Assembly: GCF_041296385.1 (NCBI RefSeq)
Contig: NW_027184064.1
Coordinates: 682,001-746,000 of the forward strand
Direction: 5' to 3'
Length of the DNA stretch: 64,000 nt
From: Aphelocoma coerulescens
Lineage: Eukaryota; Chordata; Aves; Passeriformes; Corvidae
In this document: one piece after another, positions 10,404 to 21,273 of the stretch
Layout: each line of letters opens with the position of its first letter
How positions within the stretch are numbered: position 1 is the first letter of the stretch
Program-made: the position numbers and the translations under genes
The notes under the pieces: generated by a model
Databases searched by the model: none
Told to the model about the DNA's origin: nothing
Seen by the model: the letters and a program-made list of their open reading frames with translations, nothing else

Positions 10404-11628
10404 TCAACGCACTGGCTGCTGCTCTGGTCCACTCCTGTGGAGTGTCAGTCGTGGCCTCCCATCCTTCTCTTCCAGCCAAGATGTCCACATCTCCAGGGCC
10501 TTAGAGACCTTGACCCAAGTGTGATGGGTCCACCTGTGTTCAGCTGTCTTGATGGCTGTTTCTGTGGTCAGTAACACTTGGAAAGGTCCATGCCACTTCA
10601 CCACCAGCGGTGCTTCTTTCCACTCCTTAACCAGGACCCAATCCCCTGGTTGGATGTTATGAACAGTGAAGGCCATAGGCAGGGCCTGTGGCAGCTGAGC
10701 TTCCTGTCAAAGACATTTCACAAGAGACAGGATTCTGGCCACATATTGTTTTAAATATACACCACTTCACTCCCCTACTAGGTTGAGAATTAATAGGGTA
10801 AGGAATGCCAAACATTAATTCTAAGGGAGATAACTGAATATTCTCTCTGGGTCTGGCTCTTATTCTTGCCAAAGCCAGTGGCAAAAGCCGTACCCATGGC
10901 ATCTTAGTTTCTATCACCAGCTTCAAAAGGTGTTTCTTTATTTCTCCCATTCATCTTTTCTACATGGCCTGAGCTCTGGGGGTGCCAGGGGGTATGGAGG
11001 TTCCATTGTATTCCTAAAGCAGCTATAACTCCTCAAAGAATTTTTCCAGTAAAATGAGTTCCCCTATCTGAGTCTATTGCTTCCACAATCCTGTATCTTG
11101 GAATTACTTGTTCTAAAAATACCTTAATAACTAATCTAGCTGTTGCTGAAGCAGTCTGGAATGCTTCTGACCACCCTGTTAATTGACATACTATTAACAG
11201 AAGATATTTAAGCCTTCCCCTCAGGAAGCCTTCCTACTCATTTCAGTAAAATCCACCTGGCATCTTTGAAAGGGATGTGCAGCCTAAGGCCTCCCTCCCC
11301 TCACAATTTTCTTTGTAACTCGGCTATTGGTTTTAGCACACATCAGGCAACCTTCAACAGCTTGTTTTGCCAGACCAAAAAGACACACAGCAGCATACAT
11401 TTTGAGAAAGGCTTCTGCAAATCCTCAAGAACCCCAATGACTCCCTTCATGGAGTTGTTTTAACATTTGTAGGGCTAAAGCTTTTGGTATCCATTGTTGG
11501 CTAGTCCTTGTAAATCAATTTTTCCTCTTGTAAACCCTTGCAAACCCTTTTTCCTCTGTCTCACTATGTTTAATTATCTCTAATTCCTCTGGTGGAAAAG
11601 ACAGTTTCGCTGGCAGCAATTGAGCCAC
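10404..11628 (-). pseudogene. pol: ERV-B integrase, multiply broken
   Basis: Read right to left: a degraded N-terminal part (PPEELEIIK near 11560-11600), a core with AIDSDRGTHF around 11065-11090 and SSGHVEKMN near 10950, then LPLALARIRARP and SPLELMFGIP (10790-10900), and finally PGDWVLVKEWK and WHGPFQVLLTT (10560-10650), the C-terminal domain. The second Asp and the Glu of the catalytic triad are visible. Several stops and frame changes separate the blocks. The organisation parallels ERV-A integrase. Confidence 0.88.
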
Positions 11629-11634
11629 TGGGAG

Positions 11635-12296
11635 TAAAGGCAGGATTTTAGAGAGTTCTGGCAGAAGTGCAGCTTTCCAAGCTGACGCTGTTGGGGCTGC
11701 CCAAGGCAGCACAGTGTCCAGCTGCAGATGTCCTTGGCTTCTGCTGCTGCAGGCAGGGGTCAGCTGCAGCTAGCAGGGAAAGCTGTCAGCTGCAACAGGC
11801 AGGGGTTGGCTGCAGCAAGCAAGGAAAGCTGGCAGCTGCAAGGAGGGAAAGTTGTCAGCTGCAGCTTGCAGGGAAAGCTGGCTCCTTTGCAAGGAGCGAG
11901 CCCCAAACAAAGGTGGTGTAAAGCATCAGCAGAGGCAAGGGATGAGAGAGGGGTCTCTGTGTAGGTTCCAGCTGGTTTATTGCCAGTGGAAGATCCAGGG
12001 ACAAACACCAAGAAAAAGGGGAAAGCACAGCATTTTATACAGGGGTGGAACAAAGGGAAACAACCAATGGGGATCGACTGAGGAGGAGGAGATAACAGGG
12101 GAATAACCAATGGGGATAACTTAGGGGAGGGAATTACATGAGTAGACCAATGGGGCATCGAAGAAGGGAGAACTTTCCAGAACTAATACATAAGCAACTA
12201 GTGGAAATACATGAACATGAACTTATACATAAAACTGGGTGGAGAACTCCTGAACCAATAAACTTAAAACATGTAAACTAAGAACCACTAGGAACA
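11635..12296 (-). repeat. Solo LTR inserted in ERV-B pol
   Basis: On the minus strand it runs from TGTTCCTAGTGG to AATCCTGCCTTTA. It carries repeated CCCATTGGTT boxes (near 12060-12160), TATAAAATG (complement near 12030-12038) and AATAAA (complement TTTATT near 11968-11974). The flanks are TGGGAG (11629-11634) and TGGGAA (12297-12302), a 6-bp target duplication with one mismatch. It ends in TA rather than CA, like other LTRs here. Its U5 (about 11700-11890) contains degenerate CAGCTGCAG-rich repeats. Confidence 0.72.
11740..11885. repeat. Degenerate minisatellite in the U5 of the inserted LTR
   Basis: Four imperfect copies of a segment combining AGCTGCA with GGGAAAGCTG or GGAAAGCTGG occur in tandem. 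Many short reading frames here are by-products of this repetition. Confidence 0.7.
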
Positions 12297-12302
12297 TGGG
12301 AA

Positions 12303-13224
12303 CTCGCTGTAACTGCGGGGTGAGAATCAGACCTCTGTGTTTTGGAGGCTTGTCCACTAGTCTTCTGAATGCTTTGCTGCAGTGGCCATTGCCACCTGCA
12401 CTGCAACACTGAGCCTCTTCATCAGTCAGTTGGTTACCTATTGCCTCCTCTGAATACCCTGTCTGGCGTTTCCTAATGTGGATTATTGCCACCCATTTTG
12501 GTGGCAAATAAACATTTTAGTAAATTTCACTACCTCCAATAGACAAGTAATTAAGTTTTCATGAACTAATGTTTTTCCCCTGCAGGTTAATAAACTTCTT
12601 TCCTCTCACAGTCTCCCAAATGCATATACTACCCCATATGCATATTTAGAATCAGTAAAAATATTCACTATCTTTCCTGATATAATTCACAGGCTCTCAC
12701 AAGTGTACACAGCTCTGCTGTCTGAGCTGGCCATGTGGGCAGTAACCTCCCCCTTTCCTCTAATTCCCTTCCCTTAATAATGGTATATCCTGTAACTCGC
12801 TTCCCTTCCACTGCTTTTGAAGACCCATCAAAAAACACATTTTCTCTTTCAGGCCAGGGAGTGTCTCATAAATCTTCCCTAGCCCGGGTCTGGTGTACTA
12901 TCACCTAAATGCAGTCATGGGTTTCTTCCTGGCCCCCTCTCCAGGGCTGTTCAGACAGGACGCTGAGCTAAACCTTTCCCCACTTTTCAATTCTAAGTCC
13001 TCCTGTTCCATTAAACAAGATTCATACTGTAATAACTGAGCGCTGGTCATCCACTTAGAGACTATCTCAGTTAACAAAGCTTTAACCTGATGTGAAACTT
13101 TATCAGATATCCTCCCATTGTCAGTTGTCAGGCCTCAGTTACCATCAAAGCCGTGGCTGCACAGTTCTGCAGACAATGATGCCAGCCTCTGGCCACTGGG
13201 CCTAACAGCTTGGAAAAATAAGCA
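12303..13224 (-). pseudogene. pol: ERV-B RT connection and RNase H remnant
   Basis: Right to left: VAYFSKLLGPVARGW (connection, 13150-13220), FDGSSKAVEGKRVTGY (RNase H first Asp, about 12780-12830), AELCTLV (Glu) and TDSKYAYGV (Asp, about 12620-12660), then VAIIHIRKRQ and GNQLTDEEAQ (12410-12500) at its end. All three acidic residues are recognisable, but stops occur between blocks. The region is bounded by solo LTRs at both sides. Confidence 0.82.
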
Positions 13225-13230
13225 ACAGGC

Positions 13231-13600
13231 TATTACCGCAGGCCTGGTTCCTACGGTATAGCACTGTGTCCCGCAGCCGTAAGGAGGAGGAGAAGATCCA
13301 GCAGGCAGGAATTGTGCAGCAAGATTGATTGATTTAATTATTTTACAAACCCTTTTATAGACTTTTTTCTTCATAGTCTAATTGGACAAAGGACCAGCCA
13401 CCCCTTGGGGGTGATTGGCTAAAATCCTAAAACATCCATTGTCAAAATATTTTCCTACTATACCATAAACAAGACTTTTCAAGGTTGCAGGTGTCTGGGT
13501 TGTTTACATTCCCTGCCACCTCTTCTGTGAGAGAGAAAAGTCTCTCACAGACTTAGAAAATAGCAAGAAAATCCTTGCTAACAGCATTTTTGTACCTACA
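13231..13600 (-). repeat. Solo LTR (ERVK-like family) inserted in ERV-B pol
   Basis: On the minus strand it begins TGTAGGTACAAAAATGC and ends GCAGGCCTGCGGTAATA-like (plus-strand TATTACCGCAGG at 13231). The perfect 6-bp duplication ACAGGC flanks it at 13225-13230 and 13601-13606. It has a CTATAAAA box (complement at 13353-13360) and AATAAA-like sequence just downstream. It is the same family as 45042-45417 and close to the LTRs of ERV-H. The LTR fills the end of the upstream RT frame, which is why that frame runs into non-pol sequence. Confidence 0.93.
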
Positions 13601-13606
13601 ACAGGC

Positions 13607-14960
13607 CGCTGTGTTCCCCCATGCTCTTGCACCAAAATTCCTTTAGCATGGCCCTGTTTAACATCCACATATAGCTCAAATTCCTTTTCTGAGTCTGGAA
13701 GAGCTGAAACATGGGCATTAATCAATTTGTCTTTTAATTTTCTAAAACTTTGCTCTCCCTCTGGTGTCCATACTACAACATTAGGACTGTTTTGCATTAA
13801 AAAAACATACAGTGGTCTGGCTAAAATAGAAAAATCCTCAATCCATACTCTGCAATAACCCACCAATCCGAAAAACTGATGTAACTCTTTTCCTGTCTGG
13901 GGTAATGGTACTTGTAAAATTCTTTGTATCCTTTCTGGATCGATACAACTTGAGCCTACAGTCAAAATGTTTCCCAGATATTTAACCTTTTTCTCTACCA
14001 ACTGCACTCTCTTTTCAGATACTTTAAGCCTGTTTTTAGCAAGAAAATTAAGCAGCTTCACAGTAGCCTCTTCAACGACCTCTTCCTGTTCCCCTGATAA
14101 AAGCAAATCATCCACATACTGCAACAATTTAACTCCTGAGGGTGGAATAAATGCTCTCAATAACTTCTGCAAGTCTTGCCCAAACAGAACCAGTGACTCT
14201 GTATATCCCTGTGGGAGGACCGTCCATGTCAACGGTTGTTCTATCATTTTCCCTCATTCTTCCTGTTCTCACTCAAAGGCAAAATATTGTTTACTGTCCT
14301 CTGTAATTGGACACTTCCAGAAAGCCTCCTAGCCTCCTTCAAATCCAGTGCTGAATAATAGTGATGTGAAGAAGGGATCTGATTCAGGATGGTATAGGGA
14401 TCCGGAACTGTGGGATGCCTTGGTTTGACAATTTCATTTATTATTCTTAAATCCTGCACCATTCTGTAGGTTCCATCTGGTTTCTTAACCGGCAGGACAG
14501 GATTGTTATAGGGAGATATACATGGCTCCAAAAGACCTGCCTTTAGCAAGGACTCAAAGACAGGCTGTAACCCCTTCCTTCCCTTCCTTGAAATAGGGTA
14601 TTGCTTTTTAGACGCTACTTGTCCCGGTTGCTTCAAAGTCATTTGGAGAGGCTCTATATCTAATTTTCCATATTTCCTTGGGGCTGCCCACAATTCTGGG
14701 TTCACCTCAGCATAGGCCTTCTCAGACATTTTACATAAGGTTATAACCATGTTAGCCTCTCTATCACCTTTTGTAATACTGATTTGCATTCCCACTTTAA
14801 CTATCAAATCCCTTCCCAGTAAATTACAATCACAATTAGGAACAGACAGGAATTCATGCAGTTCGAACTTATCCCCCACATCTACTAATAGTGGTTGAAT
14901 AAAACACACACACTCGTTTTTATTGCTTACCCCCTGGATAAACAAAGAACTCTTTGCCAA
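13607..14960 (-). pseudogene. pol: ERV-B reverse transcriptase
   Basis: Two frames make up RT. The first (14244-14960) covers NLLGRDL from the end of protease, then LEPCISPYNNPVLPVKKPD, MVQDLRIIN and YSALDLKEA. The second (14247 leftwards) has LPQGYTESLVLFGQ, LLQYVDDLLLSG and GLVGYCRVWIEDF. The catalytic YVDD pair is intact; the frame change lies near 14245-14290. LPQGY and the spacing agree with the gammaretroviral type. The 3' end is interrupted by the solo LTR at 13231-13600. Confidence 0.9.
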
Positions 14961-15100
14961 TTTTTCTCCCTTGGGGATAAAATTTAAAGTGGATCAAGAG
15001 GCCCCTCTGTCTACTAGGAAACACACCTCCTCTCAATCTGGACCCACCTTAAATGTTATCAAGGGCTCCAATGTGGTGGGTCCCTGGTATAATGGGAGCC
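14800..15100 (-). pseudogene. pro: ERV-B protease, active site mutated
   Basis: The minus strand near 15000-15025 encodes FLVDRGAS followed at once by a stop. The Asp-Thr-Gly of the retropepsin active site is therefore Asp-Arg-Gly. Downstream the VPNCDCNLLGRDL flap-side motif is preserved (about 14800-14850). The gene is inactive on two counts. Confidence 0.82.
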
Positions 15101-15109
15101 CCTGACACC

Positions 15110-15270
15110 CCAAACAATCTATTTTCCTCCTGAGGGTCCACCTGTTTTTGTGGACATTCTCACTTCCCATGTCCTTCTGCCTTGCAGATAGCACACTGAT
15201 TCCTCCCTAACTGCTGTTTGGGTCGGCCCTCCCCTGCTGAGGAGGGCACATCTTTGCCACATCCTTGTGG
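15110..15270 (-). pseudogene. gag: ERV-B nucleocapsid zinc knuckle with internal stop
   Basis: Bases 15154-15195 encode C-A-I-C-K-A-E-G-H-G-K-stop-E-C. The four zinc ligands are recognisable, but a TGA lies between His and the last Cys. It is a single knuckle, as in ERV-A. Confidence 0.85.
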
Positions 15271-16699
15271 TCAGCCCTGGTCCCTCTGTCCCAGGGGACC
15301 CCTTGAACCCTGGGATTTATCCCTCAGGGGCTGTAAAAACTCTGCCATTGCCTTTGCCTTTGCCTTCACCTTTTCCTCATCCCTTCTTACATACACTTGC
15401 TGTGGCTTTCTAACCAACTTGTGCAAGGGCTTATTCTGCCATTCTTCATCTTTCTGTATTCTTTTTCTTATATCAGGCCAAGATTTAGTAACAAATTGTA
15501 CTTTTAACAATGTGTCAAAGGCTGGTCCCTCAGGATCCAGTCCTCTTTGCTTCCGCAAGGCATCTCTAATCCTCTCTAGCCAGTGAGAGGGACTTTCATT
15601 CTTGTTCTAAGGACATGGCTTTAGCTACATTGTTAGTTCTGGGAACTGCCTATTTGATTTGTCTAATTAAATCCGAATGGTAAACTCCGAGGCAAGACAG
15701 ACTGGCCTGATTATTTGGGTCCCACTGAGGATCTACCTGGGGAATTGCATCATCCACAGTAGGTCCCTTGTGTCCAGCCCCTCCCCACTGCCTGTGGGTG
15801 CTCATCAGCCCACAGCTGCCGAGCTTTCTGCAAAATATTTTTCTTCTCTGATGACCTAAACAAAATCCCTAAAAGAAAATCCCAGTTCTTCCACATATAA
15901 TCTGCATTTCCCAAATATTCATCTATCTTTTCCCCCACCCCTATGGGATCATCCAAATATGGGAGTAATTCCTTTTTCAGCCCTTTTATATCCTGAGTAG
16001 TAAGTGGTACAATTATGAACCCAAATCCCCCACCCTGGCCCCCCAAGGGAACTGGTGTAGGGGCATCTGATGGACCCCTGTCTCTTGGGTCTTAGAGGCT
16101 CCTGATGTCCTGTATTGGCTCCCCCTTCTAGTCCTAGAGGGGAATATGATATCCTGTCCTCCTTCCCCTTTGCCATCACTATCCTCAAGGGGGGCCACAG
16201 GAGCAGTGTTAGCTGGCCCTGAATCAGCTGGCAGAATTGGAGAATAAGATGGGGGAACATGCTGGAAAACATTCCAATCCTCACTATTTTTTTTCTTCCT
16301 CCCCTTTTTCATCTTCCTTTTTCTTTTTAATCACATAGATTCTTCCTGTTGCTTGCCTTAACCATGTTTTTCCACATTCCTTTTCAACACCTACATACTC
16401 GGACACAAACAAGGTCTATCTATTCTATAAGGTGGCCATTTAAGTCCCCTTGGCAAATCTGGCCGCACAAAATAACAATATTTTACCATTATCTCCTTAG
16501 TTACCCCTGGAGGAATGCATAAATAATCCCCAAACCTCAGCATTCTCCTCAAGGGACTCTCTAGGGATATTTTGGGATAATCATCCCTTTTACCGAGACC
16601 CTTTCTTGGCTTTACCTTTGTTACCCTCCATGGGTGCCCTGGTTTACCTGTGCTACCCTCCATGGGTGCCCTCCCAGGTTTACTCCCTGAAGATCCCAT
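15271..16699 (-). pseudogene. gag: ERV-B gag (matrix to capsid)
   Basis: The ATG at 16697-16699 gives MGSSGSKPG, with a myristoylation-type glycine. The matrix section includes ISLESPLRRMLRFGDY, matching the SPLG-type motif of ERV-A. A proline-rich spacer follows around 16050-16310. The capsid begins near GGQGGGFGFI (16010-16046) and continues with FLLGILFRSSEKKN, then a damaged stretch and KVQFVTKSWPDIRKRIQKD (15440-15520). At least four frame changes are present. A short imperfect tandem repeat of ACCCTCCATGGGTGCCCT (16620-16672) adds residues in the matrix. Confidence 0.85.
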
Positions 16700-16905
16700 T
16701 GTACTCACTGGTGAGATTTTCAGTGGTCCTTCCCTGTGGACTCTTCACGGACTCCCTGGTCCGCCACTTGTCTCTCTCCTGGACAGTCTCGGGAACCCAA
16801 CCAATCGCCCAGTGCTGGCCAGCACCAAAGGGAGCTGATCACCAAAACAGGGTGAGGCACGCCTTCAGCTCCGCTTGCTGCCCATCGCCCCCGGATGGTG
16901 GAAAT

Positions 16906-16923
16906 ATCCTGGATGAGTGCCCA
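16906..16923 (-). promoter_or_regulatory. Primer binding site of ERV-B, tRNA-Pro-like
   Basis: The minus strand reads TGGGCACTCATCCAGGAT, about 14 of 18 positions matching the proline-tRNA primer site. It lies 3 bases from the inverted LTR remnant, exactly where a 5' LTR should end. Confidence 0.7.
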
Positions 16924-16926
16924 TTT

Positions 16927-17004
16927 TGTCAGGAAAGTTACTGGACTCCTCTGTCTCCTTTTTGGACATAAACCTCTGGCATTTGTGAATTAATTTTCCT
17001 GACA
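16927..17004 (+). repeat. Inverted 78-bp LTR remnant at the 5' end of ERV-B
   Basis: The segment starts TGTCAGGAAAG and ends AATTTTCCTGACA, so it has short inverted-repeat ends. Its right-hand part is the reverse complement of the U5 end of the 3' LTR at 9204-9271, including TTTTTGGACATAAACCTCTG. It is therefore U5 sequence facing the wrong way, followed directly by the target duplication TTGT. No U3 or R of the 5' LTR remains. Confidence 0.85.
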
Positions 17005-17008
17005 TTGT

Positions 17009-19359
17009 GGAAATATATTAGATATGAATAAAAACAGTTTGACAGGCTCATAAAGTAGAAAAGCAGATAGAAGACAGTACCTGAGTGCCTTGCTTCTAAG
17101 TGTGGGATTGATTGGGTATCACTCTCTTCAGCAATAAACTGGGCAGGGCCACTGCATGCAGCTGTGGGCTGGAAACAAAATTCTATTCCCCAGCCCTGAA
17201 GAAATTACTCTTGGTGGGGTGGGGGAATAAATAAAATAAAAACATCCCTGTCTGTTTCTAGGCTGTGCCATTTCAACAGAACATGGTTAGAGACTGCAGG
17301 TTCATCACCAGAGCTGGTGAGGGTGGTCCCTGGCAAGGGAGAGTGGTGCCGGGCAGTGATAGCAGATACTTGCAATAGCTGTGACACTGCTGCTGGTCCA
17401 AAACAGGTTTTGGTAATTATTATTATTTTGAGTCCCATGCCAAGTCCATCTAATTGTGCCTAAGCACTTCTTCAGGCTATAGCTCTGGGGTGGGTTTCAA
17501 GCACAGGATCTTTTTTCCATCTAATTAGGATGAGATGGCTTGGAAGAAACAGGCAAAATCCTATTTACCCCATATGTTGCTTCTCTAAGAAGGGTTTATG
17601 GAGAAATGTTTGCATCCCTCCAGCCACTGCACAGAGATGAGAGCAAACCCAAGCTATGGCCAGCAGCAGTCCCTGCCAGGAAGGCAACTGAGCTCTGGAG
17701 TCTTAATTTGATTTTTAGAGTCCCTTGAGAAGAAAAAAACCAAACTTAAAACAAATAAATAGTGGGGAAGTGGGGTTTATTTTCCTTTCAAAAGCCTTGT
17801 CTCTCAACCTGCTTTATGAAAAAAAGAGAGCAGTCAACTTTTAATTTTGTGTGTGTGAACTAGCTGCTTCTTGGGGAAGAGCTGGAGGCTCTGCCCCCAT
17901 ACCCAGCTGGGATGAAACTGCAGGCCCAGGGCATTCATTTGGGGCTGCCTGGAGGGAACATTCCAAGCCCTGCATCTGGCCCTGCTGTGTGGCCATACCA
18001 ACCACGAACTCTCTTCTCCTTCATAGAGTGTTCCTGACCCAGGGCACAGCCAAGGATGTGTCTGTAATGTTCAGGCTACTCAGGGTGCACCAATTTATGC
18101 TAGCCAGGATCCAGCCCACTCCTGACAAGTTTGGTATTGTAGAATCACATCAGCAGCAGTGAGGGCTGGAATCCTACTCCACGCCTGACACTTGGGCTGC
18201 CCATTGACCTACCTGGGAAACTGTGCTTATTGGCACTGGAGGGACGGATCTGGGAAGTTGATTCAGCATGTGGATTTAGCACCTGGGGAGTCAGGACGAA
18301 GCCCCTGGTCTGTTGCCAAGGCAGTCTTGACACAGTGCTGCAAAAGATGATCATTCCCTGCCTTGCAGGTGATTAGAAACCCCTTATTTGCAATAGCATA
18401 AAGACTCCCCAGAACTGACATAAAAAATGAGCAACAAAAGACTGAGCTGCAAGTAGCCAAGTCTTTTTTGAAAATATCGTTTGTACCCTACCTTTACAAA
18501 GTGTTGTAATATAGTTTTCTTTTGTTTCCCTGGCACAGAAAAAACCAAAGGCACTTGGCTGGTTCTGACAATAGAGTTGCTAGAAATCTGCTGTGAAAGT
18601 CTGTAGGCTACCAAAATTCAGTAGCCAAAAGACTATTGCAGTCAACAGCCTGCATTTTGCAAAGCCTACATTTTACATGATTGATGTAAAAGAAGAGATA
18701 TAGAAACTAGATATAGAGAATGAGATTCTCTATTCAAGGTCCCGGGATAGGTGTTATCTTTAAAAACCCCTATAGAGGAAGGGGAAGTCAGGAGGAACAA
18801 GCTGATGACAGGCACCGAAGAAGAGCTGCTCTCCCCCAGGGACTGGCCAAGCGTCTCTCTGCTGCTTGCCCAGAATAACCCTAATGCCGCAGTTCTGGCC
18901 TGGTCCAGAGAAGGTGTCAGGACATCCTCTATCAAAGGTGTGTTGACATTGGGGCACACTAAATTTTCATGTGCTCACATAGAGTGGAGCAACTCACAGC
19001 CTCTTCTGAGAGAAGGAAGGACCTGGAGCAACAAAAGGATTTTATCCATGATGCAAATTCTACTACTGCAAATTCTGCAGTTTATCCAGAAACAACCACA
19101 TCCCCACTGTGACCCTTTCCAATTCATATTCAGTCCCATAAGCAGAGGACAGCTTCCAAAGGGTGTAGGACACACCAGTGGAGTTGCAAAGTAAAGAGAA
19201 AATTCTGATTGGCAGTGCATTTCTGCATAGTACTGGCATGACCAACCTAAAGAAACATGGAATAGCAGATGGATATAGACTGTCAGAGCAAAGGTTCACC
19301 TAAGCCGAGCATCCTGCTTCCCATGGTGACCAAAAATGGAAAGCTGGGGAAGGGTGTAA
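17009..19359. other. Apparently unique DNA, no gene seen
   Basis: Short frames on both strands show no domain, signal peptide or splice-linked pattern I could follow. No LTR or LINE ends were recognised. Confidence 0.6.
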
Positions 19360-19680
19360 GAGGTTTCTGCCTAGGAATGTAGGGAGGAGTTGGTCTCTTT
19401 TCCCAAGCAACAAGAGGAAATTGCCTCAAGTTGTACCATGGGACATTTAGATTGAATTTAGGAAAAATTTCTTCACTGGAAGGGTTGCCAAGACCTGGCA
19501 CAGGCTCCCCAGAGCAGTGGTGGAATCCCCATCCCTAGAGGGATTTAACAGATGTATAGATGTGGCAGCTGGGAACATGGGTTAGCCAGTGCTGAGGGGC
19601 ACAGTTGGACTCAGTGATCTCAGAAGTGTTTTCCAACCTCAGCAATTCTGTGTTTCTGTGACTGAGTGTATGTTAGCTGG
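19360..19680 (+). mobile_element. CR1-type LINE 3' tail
   Basis: Contains the typical CR1 3' untranslated phrases: GAGGAAATTGCCTCAAGTTG, AGGAAAAATTTCTTCACTGG, CAGAGCAGTGGTGGAATCCC, and TTTTCCAACCTCAGCAATTC then TCTGTGTTTCTGTGACTG. It is a 5'-truncated copy. ERV-C inserted into its terminal repeat; its last six bases AGCTGG (19675-19680) are the ERV-C target duplication. Confidence 0.88.
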
Positions 19681-20524
19681 TGTTGCTGTGACCCATCCCA
19701 TTGCGGGGCTGGGGCAGCGAGATGCCAATCAATCCCAGCCCATCCCCTGGATCGAGTTTCCTGAAGAGGCAGATTCAGAGGGTGGGTTGAGGGGCGGCTC
19801 AGAAGCCTAAGCCGCACCCCCCCCAGGTGGCGCCCGGGTACAAGTCGACTCCCCTGGTTCAGGAAATTTCTCGGTTGTTCATTGGTTCTTTGTTATAACT
19901 CCTGCCTCTTGGTTTCCCCTAGTGGTTCCTGTTAAATTGTATCCTCCCCCCGGCTTGTAACTCATAGGTTTGTGGCGATGCAAGATTTTTTTATTGTATA
20001 TTCTTATGTTTTCTGTACCCCAATGGTTCATCCCTAACTTCCCCACTCCTATTCCCAGTTGGTTTGCCCCCGACCCAAGCTGCTCCCCCGGTGCTCCCTA
20101 CATGGCCGTTCTCCTCCCCTTGTTCTAGCTCTTTCCCTATCAATCACCCAAACCCCTCCTGTTGTTCCCGAAGGTTCAGTGTCCATCACCTGAAACCTCC
20201 CAGTTTACCCTTATATGGTCCTTGTCAATCCCCCAAGACCCTACCCCTCTGGATACCTCCCCCTTTGGAAATCCCCTAAACCTCTACGCCCCATTGGGGC
20301 ATGTGATCCCTTTCCCTCCTCCCCTTGAGGCTATTGGCCTAATGTAAGCCGATACCATTGGCTCCTGCTGTGTTCCCTCTGCAATGAAGCCACCTAGCTA
20401 GCTCAGCCAGCAGCACCTTTTCCTGATGCTGAAGTCACTTCAGCGATGCACGGAAGAACTCAGTTGGACTCTCTCTGACTTGGGGCACGCCAGAGCTTGT
20501 GCCTCGAGCACAAGAACTGCCTTA
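19681..20524 (+). repeat. 5' LTR of ERV-C with a foreign-looking middle segment
   Basis: It starts TGTTGCTGTGACCC and ends CACAAGAACTGCCTTA. The first roughly 285 bases and the last 178 bases align closely with the 3' LTR. The middle, about 19968-20346, does not: it is a C-rich segment without AATAAA, in place of the 3' LTR stretch that contains AATAAA. Total length is 844 bp against 654 bp for the 3' copy. As it stands the 5' LTR lacks the polyadenylation signal of its partner. Confidence 0.85.
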
Positions 20525-20527
20525 GGT

Positions 20528-20549
20528 TGGTGCACCAAGTGTGGGGCTC
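20528..20549 (+). promoter_or_regulatory. Possible degenerate tRNA-Lys-like primer site of ERV-C
   Basis: TGGTGCACCAAGTGTGGGGC lies just after the 5' LTR. It resembles the lysine-tRNA primer site if two one-base insertions are allowed. The position is right but the match is imperfect. Confidence 0.4.
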
Positions 20550-20644
20550 ACACGAGTGGATCCCTGTGACGTCGTGGCTGTTGGTGGACAGCAAGAAGAA
20601 GTGACTTTGGACTTGCCGATGCCCCTCGGTGTAGTACGCCCAGT

Positions 20645-21195
20645 TGTCCTGGGTTGAGGTGTATTCTATTACCAGCCTCATGAGCAGTGGAAATCAGGTG
20701 GGGCAGTGTTTCCTTGCCTCCTCCCCCCAGACTATCTTGCTGTTAATGGCCCATCATTGTCCTGCTGCATGACTCAGAGATAACTCCCTCCAGACTATCT
20801 TCTGTTAACGAGCCTAATCAACACTTGGCCTCATGACTCATTACCCTATTGTGAGATGCTCCAACCAGAGGGAGGAACCAAGCATCCCATCGTGGATATA
20901 ATCTGGGACTCTGAGCACCAAAGATACTGGCTCCACTGGATTTCCAGAGGACAGGAGCTACACAGCCACCGCTGGACTTTCTGAGGAAGAGCAGACTCCT
21001 ACTACAGGATCACCACTTCAGAGGATTGCAGCCACCATTCCACCAGACTGCTACCACTACCCTGCCTAATAGGGACTCAGGTTGTATCTTGACTCTGTCA
21101 GTGTTTTCTTTTACTTTCTTTTCCTTTTCTTTAATTTACATTAAATTGTTATTCTGACTTGGTGCCTCTCACTGGTTTGTCTTCAAACTAGTACA
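20645..21195 (+). repeat. 5' LTR of ERV-D
   Basis: Runs from TGTCCTGGGTTGAGG to AAACTAGTACA, canonical TG...CA. It contains GGATATAATC (TATA-like, near 20895) and ATTAAA (near 21143) as a likely polyadenylation signal. It matches 26630-27180 base for base as far as I can read. Confidence 0.95.
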
Positions 21196-21200
21196 TAATT

Positions 21201-21218
21201 TGGCGCCCAATGTGAGGC
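21201..21218 (+). promoter_or_regulatory. Primer binding site of ERV-D, tRNA-Lys-like
   Basis: TGGCGCCCAATGTGAGGC, five bases after the LTR. It matches the lysine(1,2)-tRNA primer site at about 16 of 18 positions. Confidence 0.85.
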
Positions 21219-21273
21219 CTGCTCTGAGAGAAAGTCAGAATTACAATCTTGTATTAACAGAAACCTATTCACC

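Larger units (their letters stand above)
9204..17004 (-). mobile_element. ERV-B: gammaretrovirus-like provirus with target duplication TTGT
   Basis: Minus-strand order from right to left is 5' LTR remnant, tRNA-Pro-like primer site, gag, nucleocapsid, protease, RT, RNase H, integrase, env remnant, purine tract and 3' LTR. TTGT flanks it at 9200-9203 and 17005-17008. The genes resemble those of ERV-A but carry many more stops and frameshifts, so it is older. Two foreign LTRs with their own target duplications interrupt pol. The right-hand LTR end is abnormal (see 16927-17004). Confidence 0.88.

Noticed and set aside
11667..12158. Ser/Gln/Leu-rich frames on both strands
   Set aside because: They arise from the CAGCTGCAG-type minisatellite in the U5 of an inserted LTR.
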